Position numbers and translations under genes: made by a program. A DNA stretch of 64,000 nt from Riptortus pedestris (taxonomy: Eukaryota > Arthropoda > Insecta > Hemiptera > Alydidae), in NCBI GenBank assembly GCA_019009955.1, contig CM032228.1:75433501-75497500 (forward strand), written 5' to 3'. How positions within the stretch are numbered: the first letter of the stretch is position 1; each line of letters begins with the position of its first letter. Shown piece after piece: positions 35,010-45,990 of this stretch. The notes beneath the pieces are model-generated. The model ran no database searches. It worked only from the letters and a program-made list of their open reading frames with translations, and had not been told where the DNA came from.

Positions 35010-35489
35010 TTAAATTATAGCTAAACATTAGAAAACCAGTAGAACGTATGTACTCCTTAAGCTTTACATAATAATAACTTATACAACATTTATAGTTTGA
35101 TCTTTTAGTGGTGTTAGCTTCTTCTCCAGGAATATTTCTTTATATATCATAAATTGTTTTAACAAAAAAATGTTAAAGGGGATTTAAAGAGCTGGGAAGG
35201 TAATTTATCTCTCCTAATTATTAACATTGCTCTGTTGATATGTTACACATAACAGAGCACAAGTAAGTACAACTATGAATACAAAGTTTTTTCTTCAGCT
35301 ATACATTAGAGTATTTTGAATAATGGTAATTAAATACATAAAATAGATAAAAGCGTAGTGCTTGGGGGCACTTTTGCGAAAATAAATAATTATTAATGTG
35401 TATTCTTGTAATTTATAATAAACAATGGTGCCCGTAATTATGATTTATATTCTCAACAGTACTTTGAACAGTGAAGAATTGAACAAGAA

Positions 35490-35492
<3 letters not shown>

Positions 35493-35544
<52 letters not shown>
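35493..35544. repeat. (TA)n tract at the LINE tail
   Basis: Uninterrupted AT run immediately beyond the LINE 3' end. On the minus strand the order is AAACAAATAAATAATAATAA then TATATA. Confidence 0.95.
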
Positions 35545-35548
<4 letters not shown>

Positions 35549-35826
35549 TATTATTTATTTGTTTCCTTCCTATAGTAACCCTATAAGAAGGCCGTTTATT
35601 AGTTTCTGCATGTCCCATGCAAGTTAGCATATCACATGCATTTGTAGTGTTACAATTAATTTATACATAAATAATTTAAAAGTATAACATATATATATAA
35701 AGAATTAACAATAACAACGTTAAAAGTAAAGTAAAACATATAAAGAGAAAATTATTAATCTTAAAAAGAAAAAAAAAGTAAAGAAATAATGATTATCCTA
35801 TAAATATTTCAAGTATTGTAGTTGTA
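35545..35826 (-). other. LINE 3' UTR and tail
   Basis: Minus strand ends CTTCTTATAGGGTTACTATA, GGAAGG and an A/TAA-rich tail. The TATAGGGTTACTATA core is nearly palindromic and is shared with the remnant ending at about 17590. Confidence 0.7.
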
Positions 35827-36342
35827 TCAGTCATAATAAGTATTTAACCGATTAATTGTATTAAAAGCATGTTCTGCGAATATTTTAAAAGGATTGTTAT
35901 ATTTTAAAAATAACTTGTCTTCTTCTATTGGAAATTTGCCTTTTTTTTGCTCTATGTCTTGTTTTAGTTTTTGTCGTTCGTTAGTCAGTAGTCTGCAATC
36001 GTATATTAAGTGTTGACTTGTTTGTGGAGTTGAGTAATCACAGGGGCAAGTATTGTTGTCTTTTATGTTAAATCGTTGGTAGTAAGAGTTCAGCGTACCA
36101 TGTCCTGTTACTAATTGTGTAATGTAAAAGTCTGTCTGTATGTATTTCCTGTTGAAATACGTGTTAATGTTTGGAATGAAAAGTTTTAAGTGTTGTCGTT
36201 TATTAGTTACCGTCCATTGTTGTTGCCATTTTTCAGTTAGATGAGATTTTAACATATATTTTAAGTGGGCTTTGGAGATTTTATTGTAACATTCTGGTAA
36301 TTGGGAATCTTTTGAAGCAGACTTAGCAGCTCTATCGGCCAA
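35827..36342 (-). pseudogene. LINE ORF2, end of RNase H and C-terminal region
   Basis: Opens MADRAAKSASKD (the ADRAA helix of RNase H), then the usual R1/I C-terminal block: TGHGTLNSYYQRFNI, a CPCDYSTPQTSQHLIYDC Cys/His motif and a terminal helix. It is one frame off from the upstream part: near 36345-36350 the sequence around ATTAAAGCATTTTGG has a net indel that separates WIKA from GNELADRAA. Confidence 0.8.
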
Positions 36343-36343
36343 T

Positions 36344-37090
36344 TCATTTCCAAAATGCTTTAATCCATGAAAAGTGTATGTTAATATGATTTAATTCTGC
36401 TATAAGTTCTCTGATTTGTGTTGTTAACGGGTCATAGGTTGTACGGTTCTGTAGTTTTTGTAACGTTACTTTACTGTCCGTGTATATACAAAGTGTATTA
36501 TGTTGTGTATGTTCAGTTTGTATTTTTTGTAAGGTTTTTAGTATAGCGTATTGTTCTTCTTGAATGTTTGTGCAGTTGTGTCCCAGTCTAAATTTATGTA
36601 TCTCTGTCAATTCCTGATCAATGAATATTACACAAACGCAACCTACACTTTCCCCATCTTTACTACCATCTGTATATATTTCTGTTTTAAAAGGTTTATT
36701 TCCTTGATGTATTAATATACTTGGAAATTTGCCGGGGTGATACCATCTTTTGTATTCCAATTCTGATTCAACAAATTCAGCTTGAATATCGTTTGAATTA
36801 ATAGACCTTTTAAGAAGGTTATATTGATCAACAAAAGTATGTGCTAATAAATCGATGGGAACTATTTTAGCTAGAACGCAGGCTGCATCATACGAAACTG
36901 TTTTAAAGCCCTTTATAATTTTGATTGCCATCAGTCTTTGTACTCTCTGTAATTTCTTTAAGTTATGTTGTTTGTTAAGTCCAGTGTGCCAAATGTTTAT
37001 TCCATACGTGAGGGAAGGAAGGATAGCACCTTTATATAATATGTGTAATGCGTCTGATTTCAGTCCCCAGGTGTTTCTTGCTGCTATAGA
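36344..37090 (-). pseudogene. LINE ORF2, RT thumb and RNase H first half
   Basis: Continues the RT frame after a single stop codon. 37090-36930 encodes ILYKGAILPSLTYGINIWH and QRVQRLMAIKI; 36930-36344 encodes the RNase H strands IYTDGSKDGESVGCVC, EEQYAILKTL and LCIYTDSKVTL with the catalytic Asp, Glu, Asp. An ATG exists at 36931, but the homologous reading starts further upstream. Confidence 0.8.
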
Positions 37091-38839
37091 TTATGTGTTG
37101 ATGAGTTTCAATAATCGTTCTTGTAGTTTGTCTATATGAGTATTCCAATTAAGTTTACTGTCAAAGAATATACCTAGATATTTAATTGAATTTACGTTTT
37201 TTATGTCTTGTCCTTGTATATGTATTTGAAAAGGCGGAGGTGATTTTTTATGAGTAAAAATAATGTATGAAGATTTTTGAATATTAAAATATAGTTTATG
37301 TAAATGTGCCCATTTTTCTACGATGTCTGTAATAATGTTTATATACACCTGTAGTTGTTCAAATAGTTTAGATGTTATCAGAATAATGATGTCATCTGCA
37401 AAAGCCAGTATCTTAGCATTATTTGGTAATCTATTATTTAGTAAATCATTTACTATGAGATTCCATAATAATGGTGAGATTCCCGACCCTTGCGGTGTAC
37501 CTTGTGTTTGTGATTTATGCAATTTAATGTTTGGTGTGATGATGTATGATGTTCTGTCATGTAAATAGTTATTGATTAATTTATAAATATTATTGGGACA
37601 GTTCATTTGTTGAAGTGCATGTAAAATTGATGGCCACCAAGCATTATCAAAAGCACCTTTAATATCCAGTGAAATTAGAATAGTGTGTGAATTATTGTGT
37701 TTTGAGGTGGTAATAAAATCTATTACATTTTGCAATGCTTCAATCGTAGATTTTTTAGGGGTGAATCCAAACTGATTTTCATACATTAATGATTTTGAAT
37801 ACAAATAATATGATAATCTTGTATTTACATTTTTTTCTAATACTTTTCCACCAGTTGGGATCAACGAAATTGGTCTAATTGATGAGATTTCACATTTACT
37901 CCTACCAGGTTTATTTAAGGGTACTAATTTTGACCGTTTCCATATTCTAGGAAATATACCACTTTGAAAACATGTTTTATACAAAGTATTTAAAAATTTT
38001 GGAAAACATCTGTATATTTGTTTGTAAATGTCACCAGTTATACCATCGATGCCTGGTGAAATATTTCGTTTTAAGTTTTTAATTATGTATTCTGTTTCAT
38101 CATCTGTTAGTGGTAGGTCGTCAAGTGTGTTAAGATCATTTAGTATGTTGTTACGAATAGTCGTATGTATTTCTTTGTCATTTGAGATACAGTCAGTTTG
38201 TGCAAGTTTGTCTAGTATATATTGGTATGTGTCCACTGTATTAATCGTGTATGTTCCGTCTTCTTTTTTTATTGAATTGAGCGTAAATGAGGAACGAAAC
38301 TTTCCACTTGCAAACTTGTATGGCCAGCTCCAAGGATTTGTAGGAGTTATGCTACTACAATATTCTTTCCATGTCTTTAATTTATTAGTTCTCATTGTTT
38401 TCTCAAATTCACGTTTTTTCAGTAAGTATGCTTCTTTTCTAATTTCACGTAAGCTTTCATCTTTAGTAGTCTTTTGATATATTCTTCTTAATTTATTTGA
38501 GTCTTTTCTAAGTTTAGATAATGAATCGTCCCACCATGGCTTCGGGTTATGAATAGATTTAGTTTTGTTATATTTGAAACTTCTAATTTTAAAAGATTTG
38601 TTGCAAGATTTATATGTTGCCTTGAAAAATTTGCTCATAATGTTTTCTATTGTATTTGATTTTATATTTTGAGCTAAATAAAGATCAATATTTTCATTTA
38701 TGTTGAATTCTCTTGATATTTCACAATTTAAATTATTTTCAAAATTTTGCCAATTGGCATTTTTAGTATTATATAATAATCCAAGTCCTTTTGTATTTTG
38801 TATTGGGCGAATAAAACATAAAGAGAATTTAATGTTCAA
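37091..38839 (-). pseudogene. LINE ORF2, reverse transcriptase
   Basis: 582 codons open. Motifs in order: ISPGIDGITGDIYKQ, ISSIRPISLIPTGGKVLEK, NQFGFTPKKSTIEALQN, SLDIKGAFDNAWWPSIL, QTQGTPQGSGISPLLWNLIV and the catalytic FADD at 37391-37402, followed by YLGIFFDSKLNWNTHI. The GAFDNAWWP and GTPQGS..SPLLW forms suit R1/I-type elements. The frame ends at one TAA with the same frame continuing below. Confidence 0.88.
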
Positions 38840-39496
38840 ATGATCAGAAAAATTTTCTATGGTAGAAATTTTCCAGTTGATTAATTGATTCTGAAGATTC
38901 CTGGAAGTTAATGTGAGATCAATGTTACTGCTTCCATTAGGACCATCAAAAGTTGGTAAATTTTGATTTTAATTTACTATGATTAAGTCATTCATTATTA
39001 TGAAATTTTCTAATTTGCGTCCTCTTTGGTTAGTCCTGTTATCAAACCAAAATTTTGATCTGGAATTACTGTCTAAAGAAATGATAATATCTTGAGATTT
39101 TAAGTCTTTTAAGATTTTAGTCAGTTTGTCAGTGTTTGATTCAATGTCATGAGTTATATCAAAATAAGCACTTATTAATATTAGTTTTCGTCCATTCGTT
39201 ATGACTTCCACAACAGTTGTGTCTGGATCACTATAATTAATTAATAAATTGGCATCAATATGGGGGTTATTAATAACTATTTGTGAACGTGATTTACTTT
39301 TGTCAGTGGTATAAATTTTATATTTAGAGGAATTTATTTTAGAACCTACATAGGGTTCTTGTATCAATGCAATATCGATATTTTTTTCTCGTAAATATTC
39401 ATATAAGAGAATCGTAGAATTAATTTTATGTTTGAGGTTAAGTTGTAGAAAATTAATATTAGAGTGAACATCTGTTACTTTCCTATTCATTGCCAT
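38840..39496 (-). pseudogene. LINE ORF2 start, AP-type endonuclease
   Basis: Starts MAMNRKVTDVHSNINFLQLN; endonuclease motifs ALIQEPYVGS (catalytic Glu), ISAYFDI and SLDSNSRSKFW (Asp/Asn). The frame is stopped by one TAA just after the frame 39496-38969, then continues in the same frame with PTFDG, IDLTLTSRN and NFSDHLNI, the final catalytic SDH motif. A single nonsense change within an otherwise whole domain. Confidence 0.85.
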
Positions 39497-39750
39497 AGCA
39501 ACGTAAACATGATAATATTTAGGTTATGGCTATATATGAATTAGTTAAAACACATGTTTTTCTCCAAATATTTGTTAAACAGTTAATATATATCATCCTA
39601 TAGGTTAAGTTGATTCCATAGTAACGAGTATTATGCATAACAACCAGTGAGAGTGACTTGTGTTTTTGTAAATATGTGATATATTAAAGGTGATAATGAT
39701 GTATGCTATTATATAATAAAGGATTGTTAATTCAGTGTTCGTATATATAT

Positions 39751-40771
39751 TCACTGATAGTCAGTATTATTGATTAGTCTATTAAAGGCATTAATATAAG
39801 AAGGGCAAGTTTTGCTTAATGCAGAATGTGCTGTTGATACCTTTAATTGAGGTTTGCAATACTTATTAAAGCTGATGCAGTTAATACAGGCATGATCTTC
39901 AGGCTTCTCTTTCTTCGGGCAGTCCTTGGCTTCATGTTCTTCTGAACAATGGGGGCAGGTAAGTTTCCCGGTGCATTTCCCGAGTGGTTCAAACGCTGGC
40001 AATTCCTACAGCGGCGAACAGACAGGAAGTCATCGGCTGAGCAAATTGTGTAGAATAATTTAATTTTAGTATTTCGTTTCACAAAAAGATTTCTTGCAAT
40101 TGGTGATACTTGTAATACTGCGTGCCTTCTGTCTTGTTTGAACTTCGATTTTATTACAAAATAACTGACAATATCTTGGTTAGTTAGACCAAGCTCTTCG
40201 TTTTGTAATAAAATGGTTTCAATTAGATTTTCATCGTTTATCTCTTCAGGAATATTTTTTATAATGATTCTTGGTCTAAATTTCTTAATATAATCAGACT
40301 GGAGATTAGAGTTTGAAGTTAAAATGGTTTCATGAATTTTATCCACATCAGTTTTTGATTCAGTCTCTACAATTAAGAAACCTTTATGGGTAGTTTTAAG
40401 CTGCTTAATGCCAACTTTTAATTGGTTTGGTTTAATAATTTTCTTAAAGTCCTTTTTAGTTTCGTCTGGATTAGCATTTAAATTTGTATTTTTTATGATA
40501 AGTTTGTGGGTGTTATTTGGTTTTATTTTGTTCTTCAATACATGTGCATATGTTTTCTGTTCACTAACCTGTCTTGTGACTGTTTCTTGAATATTAGCAA
40601 TGCAATTTTCATTTTTTTCACGTAGGCTTCTCTGTAATCCTTGTAGTATCTCTATTCCGTTGTATAAGTCACTTTTCAGATTCTTTTTCAGTACTGGAAA
40701 TTCACCAATAGGCAATAAATGCTTGATCACATTTTCTAGTAACTCTACACTGTCCTCTATCTTGGACCATA

Positions 40772-40773
<2 letters not shown>
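39751..40773 (-). pseudogene. LINE ORF1 (gag-like, zinc knuckle)
   Basis: Frame 40730-39843 includes FRPRIIIKNIPEEINDENLI (an RRM-like region) and CRNCQRLNHSG; a frameshift near 39990-40010 moves the rest (KCTGKLTCPHCSEEHEAKDC, then HACINC) to frame 40002-39751. Together they give three Cys/His knuckles as expected of R1/I ORF1 proteins. The frame is open upstream of 40730 into the (TA)n tract, so the true start is lost. Confidence 0.8.
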
Positions 40774-40823
<50 letters not shown>

Positions 40824-40837
40824 ATATTTATATATAT
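40774..40837. repeat. (TA)n microsatellite truncating the LINE 5' end
   Basis: TA run with two TTTA interruptions. Confidence 0.95.
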
Positions 40838-41016
40838 TCTTTGAGACAAAAAAAAAATTCTATAAGTTCTCTATATTTACTAGGATAAGTAGTAAGCTAA
40901 ACACTTGACACGGGAAATATTGTTCATAGTATATCGAAAAGAAATAACAATCATTAATCAAACTCCCCGAGCAATGCCGTTCTGATTTTCCGAGGGAAAC
41001 CGGGCACCTTAGCTAG
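40838..41016 (+). mobile_element. Helitron-like 3' terminus
   Basis: TTCCGAGGGAAACCGGGCAC CTTAGCTAG (CTAG at 41013-41016), then a TA tract. Same end type as 10772 and 12274, with an eroded hairpin. The body is not resolved. Confidence 0.55.
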
Positions 41017-41034
41017 TATATATATATATATATA

Positions 41035-41649
41035 ATTCTACTGTACGTGTGTATGTCACTGAACTCCTCCTAAACGGCTGGACCGATTTAATGAATTGTT
41101 TTCTATGCGTTTGGGTGACGCCCTGGGTGGTTTAAATTCAAAAATCAGCCCGGCAGATGGAGCACGAGTGGGGGTTGTAAGGAAGGCCTAAAATTAAAAA
41201 TAGCTATATTTCGTTTCCTATTGGTTTTTCGACAAAAATGGACAGATTAAAGTTGTTTATTTTGTTATTTAGAGTAACATTTGTATTCACTTTTGTCGTA
41301 TAACAATGTATAAACGAGATATACTCTAAAAACTTAAAGTGGGGGCCAACAATTTTATTAGGCATTAACAATTGGATCGAACTAAACAAAACTCTGTATA
41401 TAAATTAGTATTAATTCTTCCATGATTATAAGATATATTAATTTTTTTAGGTTCGAACGGGAGTGGGGGTTATAAGGGAGGCCTGAATAAAAAATTCGCA
41501 ATAATTCATTTTCTATTTGTTTTTAGTGTAATTTACAAACGTTGTTTTTTGTGTTATTAAAAGTAGCTTTTGTTTTAAACATAATATTATTAAACTTAAT
41601 ATCCTAATCGCTTTAAATATCATGCAGGACAAAGTCTGTCGGGTCGGTA

Positions 41650-41650
<1 letters not shown>
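41035..41650 (+). mobile_element. Helitron-like element
   Basis: The left part has CTCCTAAACGGCTGGACCGA, a phrase typical of the 5' region of insect Helitrons in my experience. The right end GACAAAGTCTGTCGGGTCGG TAG precedes a (TA)n tract, matching the terminus at about 30851. About 615 bp, noncoding. A 61-codon minus frame (41204-41389) has no domain. Confidence 0.55.

Positions 41651-41706
<56 letters not shown>
41650..41706. repeat. (TA)n microsatellite
   Basis: Uninterrupted TA run between a Helitron terminus and a HINE-like right block. Confidence 0.95.
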
Positions 41707-41711
<5 letters not shown>

Positions 41712-42168
41712 TTTTAATGCTCTAGTGATCGCAACTTTTTTTTTAACGTTAATAAACTTGATATTTAAATGCTACTTGTTATACTAAAGATCAAGTTATT
41801 CAATGGCTGAAATCCAGCGAGAGGGGCGTTTAGAGGGGAATTTCGAAAATTCTTAATATCTCCGTTATTATGAGTCGGATCGAGAAATTGTATAGATCCA
41901 ATATTATTGCAAACATAATGTTTTATAAATGTTGTTATTTATAGTGTTTCACTACCTTGATTATTAATCGAGATATTTGCATTTTTTGGTTTTCGGTACT
42001 CCTACTCATTTTATATTAACAATGAGCTGGCATATTATGAAGGACTTTATTTGAAGGCTAGACACCAAATATTGTTCTCATTGAACTTTTACAATTTGAG
42101 ATGAATTAAAATACGTGACGGACGTGGGGAATCTGTTTAGTTAACGCAGCCCCTGCGTGACGGACTTT
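41707..42168 (+). repeat. HINE-like repeat, right block with hairpin end
   Basis: GAGGGGCGTTTAGAGGGGAA, TATCTCCGTTATTATGAGTC GGATCGA and GAGATATTTGCATTTTT match the full copies. It ends GGGGAATCTGTTTAGTTAAC, then the hairpin ACGCAG-CCC-CTGCGT and GACGGAC. Its middle differs from the 42626 copy, indicating a second subfamily shared with 5015 and 29745. Confidence 0.65.
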
Positions 42169-42625
42169 ATTTGAAGTTTCTGGTTTTAGTAGACCCCTAG
42201 TCTCAGTTGTGTTATTTTTGCATAATGCTATTGTGGCAGTAAAAGTCTCATATCAGGCCCAAAGTTTTATTCTGGTTTACAATGAATTCCTATTACGAAA
42301 TGAAGAACTGGAAAGTAGAATGTGAGATGACATGACCTGCGCGTCATCCCATGCTTGGGAAGTGAGCTCAGTAGATGGTCCATCTGGCAGACTACTTATT
42401 GTTTACTTTACAGTCCTTCTTCCTTATTTGGGGTAATAATACCTATTATTGTCTACATAAATAATAAAATATAATAAATGCCCAGGAAACATGATAGAAT
42501 CCTCAGATCTAGATACTGTGTTTAAAATAGTGAGTCTCCAGTGTTTTATTTTGTAGTGGACACCGCTTATCATTAAGCACTTGCTGCCCTCATCTGCTAC
42601 CTTCTATACCTGCAACTAACTTATT
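42169..42625. other. Unassigned spacer
   Basis: No gene or element recognised. Confidence 0.4.
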
Positions 42626-42762
42626 AGCAGATTTCCCTTAAGGGAAATCAGCTATTGAGGTTGTACTCATGACGGAATTTTCGAAATTTTTCTTCAAATG
42701 TCCATCGATCCTTCCTAGTAGATGACGAAAATGAGGTCCGTTCATAACTGTATATATATATG

Positions 42763-42813
<51 letters not shown>

Positions 42814-43248
42814 CTGTTACCGCTCTAGCGTTCGCAATTTTTGTTTGATCGTTACCAAACTCGGTATTTAGTCGTTTTATGTGAAAAGAAAGATCAAGTT
42901 CGTTAACTGCTGAAATCGGACCACGGAGAGGGGGAGGTTTAGAGGGGAGGATTTTCGAAAATTCGAAATATCTCCGTTACTATTCGTCGGATCGAAAAGT
43001 TGTACAGATTCAATCTTATTACAAATTAAATTTACTATAAATATTGTTATATACATTTATTCACTTTCTTGAATATTAACCGAGATATTTGCATTTTTAT
43101 TAAATCTGGGCGGCTAACGGACGAAGTGACTTTCCCGCCAAAAGCTAGTTCAGCCGTTTCATTAACTGCTCGGCTCTCATGAAATTTCTCTAGTGTAAAA
43201 CTTCACGTAGGAAATCTGCTTAGTTTACGCAGCCCCTGCGTGACGGAC
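42626..43248 (+). mobile_element. HINE/DINE-like non-autonomous element, complete copy
   Basis: Best-preserved plus-strand copy: AGCAGATTTCCCTTAAGGGA start with the 16-base palindrome TTTCCCTTAAGGGAAA, a left block, (TA)n (42750-42809), and a right block beginning TCTGTTACCGCTCTAGCG. The subterminal GGAAATCTGC (inverse of the start) is followed by TTAGTTT, the hairpin ACGCAG-CCC-CTGCGT and terminal GACGGAC. It lies between ...TTATT and TTTTATG, consistent with insertion between T residues. No ORF. Confidence 0.7.
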
Positions 43249-45942
43249 TTTTATGATTGAAGTTGGGCTTTCAATACATCTGCCTGTAACAAACAAAACA
43301 AATTCAAATTATTATTGAATAAATTTTCATGTGCTCCAATTAAATTCAGACACTTTTCAACATGAACAAATAATATTAACCATCTATTTAGTAGAAAATT
43401 TCAAGCGCTTATTTAGCGTTGGAATGTTGTGATAATAAATATATCTTTTTCCATCTGCTCTATAGTTTCAGGTGGATTAGTTTCCTCTTCGCTACGATTT
43501 AAATAAAATATTAATTCATACAGCAACCTGGACACACCTGCAGCGTTCTCCAAAAAATGGCCCGTATTTCATTAATAAACATCTTCTGTGAACCTCGTGG
43601 TAGAACAGGAGACCATGATCCTCACATCTCGCACATGAATTTCTTTTGAGCGTGGCTCGGCGGCGGTGTTCTTTCCTAGTAGCAAATGCCTCTCAAATGA
43701 TTTTTTCCGTTTATATTTATTATACAGCATGTTGAGAAAGACGTTGTGCGATATTGAAATTATATGTAATTTGCTTAGATTCCACCAGAAACCTATCATT
43801 TGATTCAACTATGTTTTCCTAGTTTGGAAAGCCAGTTTGGAGTAGTTATAACGATTAAAATTAAAGCCAGTAATGACAGTTTGGCTTATATTCAAAAGTA
43901 GTTATGAACTTCCTAGAACTAAACGAATATTTGATTATTACTATCAACAATAGTTGACTCTAGTAACCAGAAATACGATTCCCATCAGTTCACCTAGAAT
44001 GTTCCATGGAAGGCATTACCATTCTAAAACTTTTACAGTGAGTTAACAAAATCTTATCATTACTCTGAATATATATCCATTCCCATCTCCCTTATTTGAA
44101 AATATCAAAGCAAACAAAAAAAACCCTGCAAGTTGACGAAAATGTTTATATATTTTTGTTCGTGTTAAAAATAAGATATCTAACAAGTTTTCTTTTATAA
44201 TTTTTTTGGAGAGCAGCTATTTAAATTTATATTCTATTATATAATGTGTAATGTCATATTATTTTGAATTTCTCTAAAAAAAAAGGAATAGAAATGTTTT
44301 TAAGAAATAAGAGACATATTTGTAGAATGTACCCTTAATGGGGAAGCTCATGATTATTTTCCATTATTAATATTGTCAATATGCTTAACTGTAACAATTG
44401 TTAGTTATGTTTATTTATAATAATTCCTATTGCAGCTTTTCGTTTTACTCAGTTTACTAAATTGTTAGAATCTACAGTCCACTGCAAGTACTGGATGTCC
44501 TCAGAACCATTCTGTACTGCCTGTAACATGTATCCTCTACTTCCAGCATCCGAGGTTCTCCATGAAGTCATCATGTCACGTCAATCTGGGCCTGCTCCTC
44601 GTCCTCGTGTGTAACATACGTTACACTGGACAGACAGCTCAACTCCTTATGACGGGTCCTAAGTAGCACTATCTGTTCTTGTTAATAGCTCAGATGATAT
44701 CAGCCTCGCCATACTACTCAATCAGCTTGACATTGCTTCTGATTCGCCATCCGCTTAATAAGAAAGCCAATGCATTAATTAGGTATCTTCTCTCCCCGTG
44801 GAAGAGGGCTTCAGGCGTTAACACTGTGGCCTTCCTGGACATTTTCATAAAGCGGAGAGCCTATAGCAAGGGTACAGAAGCATTTGGTTTTAGCGACCAT
44901 TCGGTCTGTATAAATTGTTCCACGCTATATCTTTCCATAACTGTACCTCCCATGTACTTTAACGGGCCACAACTAGGAAACGTGACCTCTCCCAAAATGA
45001 CAGTACCACCAATCCTTCATCGAGAGCCTCTTTCTGCACTTGGTCTTTTTCAAGTTATTCTGAGCTCCAGATCTTTAGTTGCTGGTGCACACTCTTTTTG
45101 AGCACTAGCCGTGATGCTGTGCAATGTTGTGAATTTTCCAGCACAAATCAACTCATCTTCATCATGCAAGAGAGGGCTTAGCGTTTTGAATCAACAGGGT
45201 TTTTCCTTATTTTTCGGACTCTTACATCCTGGGTGAGGCGATGCACATCTCTTTATTATAAGCCAGTGCTAACTTCAGAGCCATCAAAGACTCTACGTCA
45301 CAGTTAGTTCACCTTACCACCAGAGGTCGATTTCGGCAATCAGTTAATCATTTCAGGCTTTCCAATTGACAGTGACGGCTTCAATGATTTTAGACTGTCT
45401 AAACTATAGTTCGAAGGAATGGCACATATACAAAATAAAATGTGGCAATTTTGGGAAAAGATATTATGGAAAACATCCCAAAACTATCATTCGCTTTCTG
45501 AAAGTTAGATGAGGTAGTGCAAATCTTATAGGTATTGGGAAGAATAGCATTAAAATATTCATAGATAGTTAGTAGGACCAATACCATTAAAGTTTTTAGA
45601 TTTCAAATGGTAACCTTTTTAAAGCACTGAGAAAATATTCTCTTCTTAATTTTGTTTCTACCCATGTGTCATAAATAGACTCCTTGATAATGGTACTTCT
45701 GCAAACTTCAGTAAATTCGAGTGGTTTCGTCCAGTCCAGGGACTGTGGTTATTCAAGACAATTTCCTTGAGCTTGTCTCGATCAGGAGACTCAGCTTTCT
45801 CAGTATTCTGATTACTAAATCAGCCCCTAATTAATTTAACTTGTATGTACAAAATTATGTACTGTTTCATAGGAAATATAACCGTTTTTGTGAATGTTTA
45901 CTAATTAATTTGTTATTGTCTTATTGTTTTAATTATTTTTAG
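43249..45942. other. Intergenic sequence upstream of receptor B
   Basis: No supported host gene. 44430-45350 is visibly less AT-rich and contains an open frame of 140 codons (44679-45101, plus), whose translation I do not recognise on either strand. It may be an old insertion or processed pseudogene. The remainder is AT-rich. Confidence 0.35.
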
Positions 45943-45990
45943 GTGAACTTATGGAAATAGCTTGGAAATATAAAGCAAAATCATCTACCA
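45943..45990 (+). promoter_or_regulatory. 5' leader exon segment of receptor B
   Basis: Follows a TTTTTAG acceptor; similar to 17765-17811 in receptor A. Implies an unseen upstream noncoding exon. Confidence 0.6.

Larger units (their letters stand above)
35545..40773 (-). mobile_element. R1/I-group LINE, nearly full length, lightly damaged
   Basis: A non-LTR retrotransposon copying itself by target-primed reverse transcription. Order on the minus strand: ORF1 gag-like with zinc knuckles (40773-39751), ORF2 with AP endonuclease, RT, RNase H and C-terminal Cys/His region (39496-35827), a 3' UTR of about 280 bases, then an A/TAA-rich tail running into (TA)n. The 5' end is cut by a (TA)n tract at 40774-40837, so ORF1 lacks its start. 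Lesions are few: one frameshift in ORF1, two single in-frame stops and one frameshift in ORF2. A related 3' end occurs at 17.57 kb. It lies in the interval between the two receptor genes, transcribed opposite to them. Confidence 0.85.

Noticed and set aside
28028..38477. Several plus-strand frames over the LINE (for example 38028-38477, 149 codons)
   Set aside because: Antisense shadows of the RT frame, which has clear catalytic motifs.
41650..41706. TA arrays considered as CRISPR or satellite arrays
   Set aside because: Simple dinucleotide microsatellites with no spacer structure; eukaryotic context.
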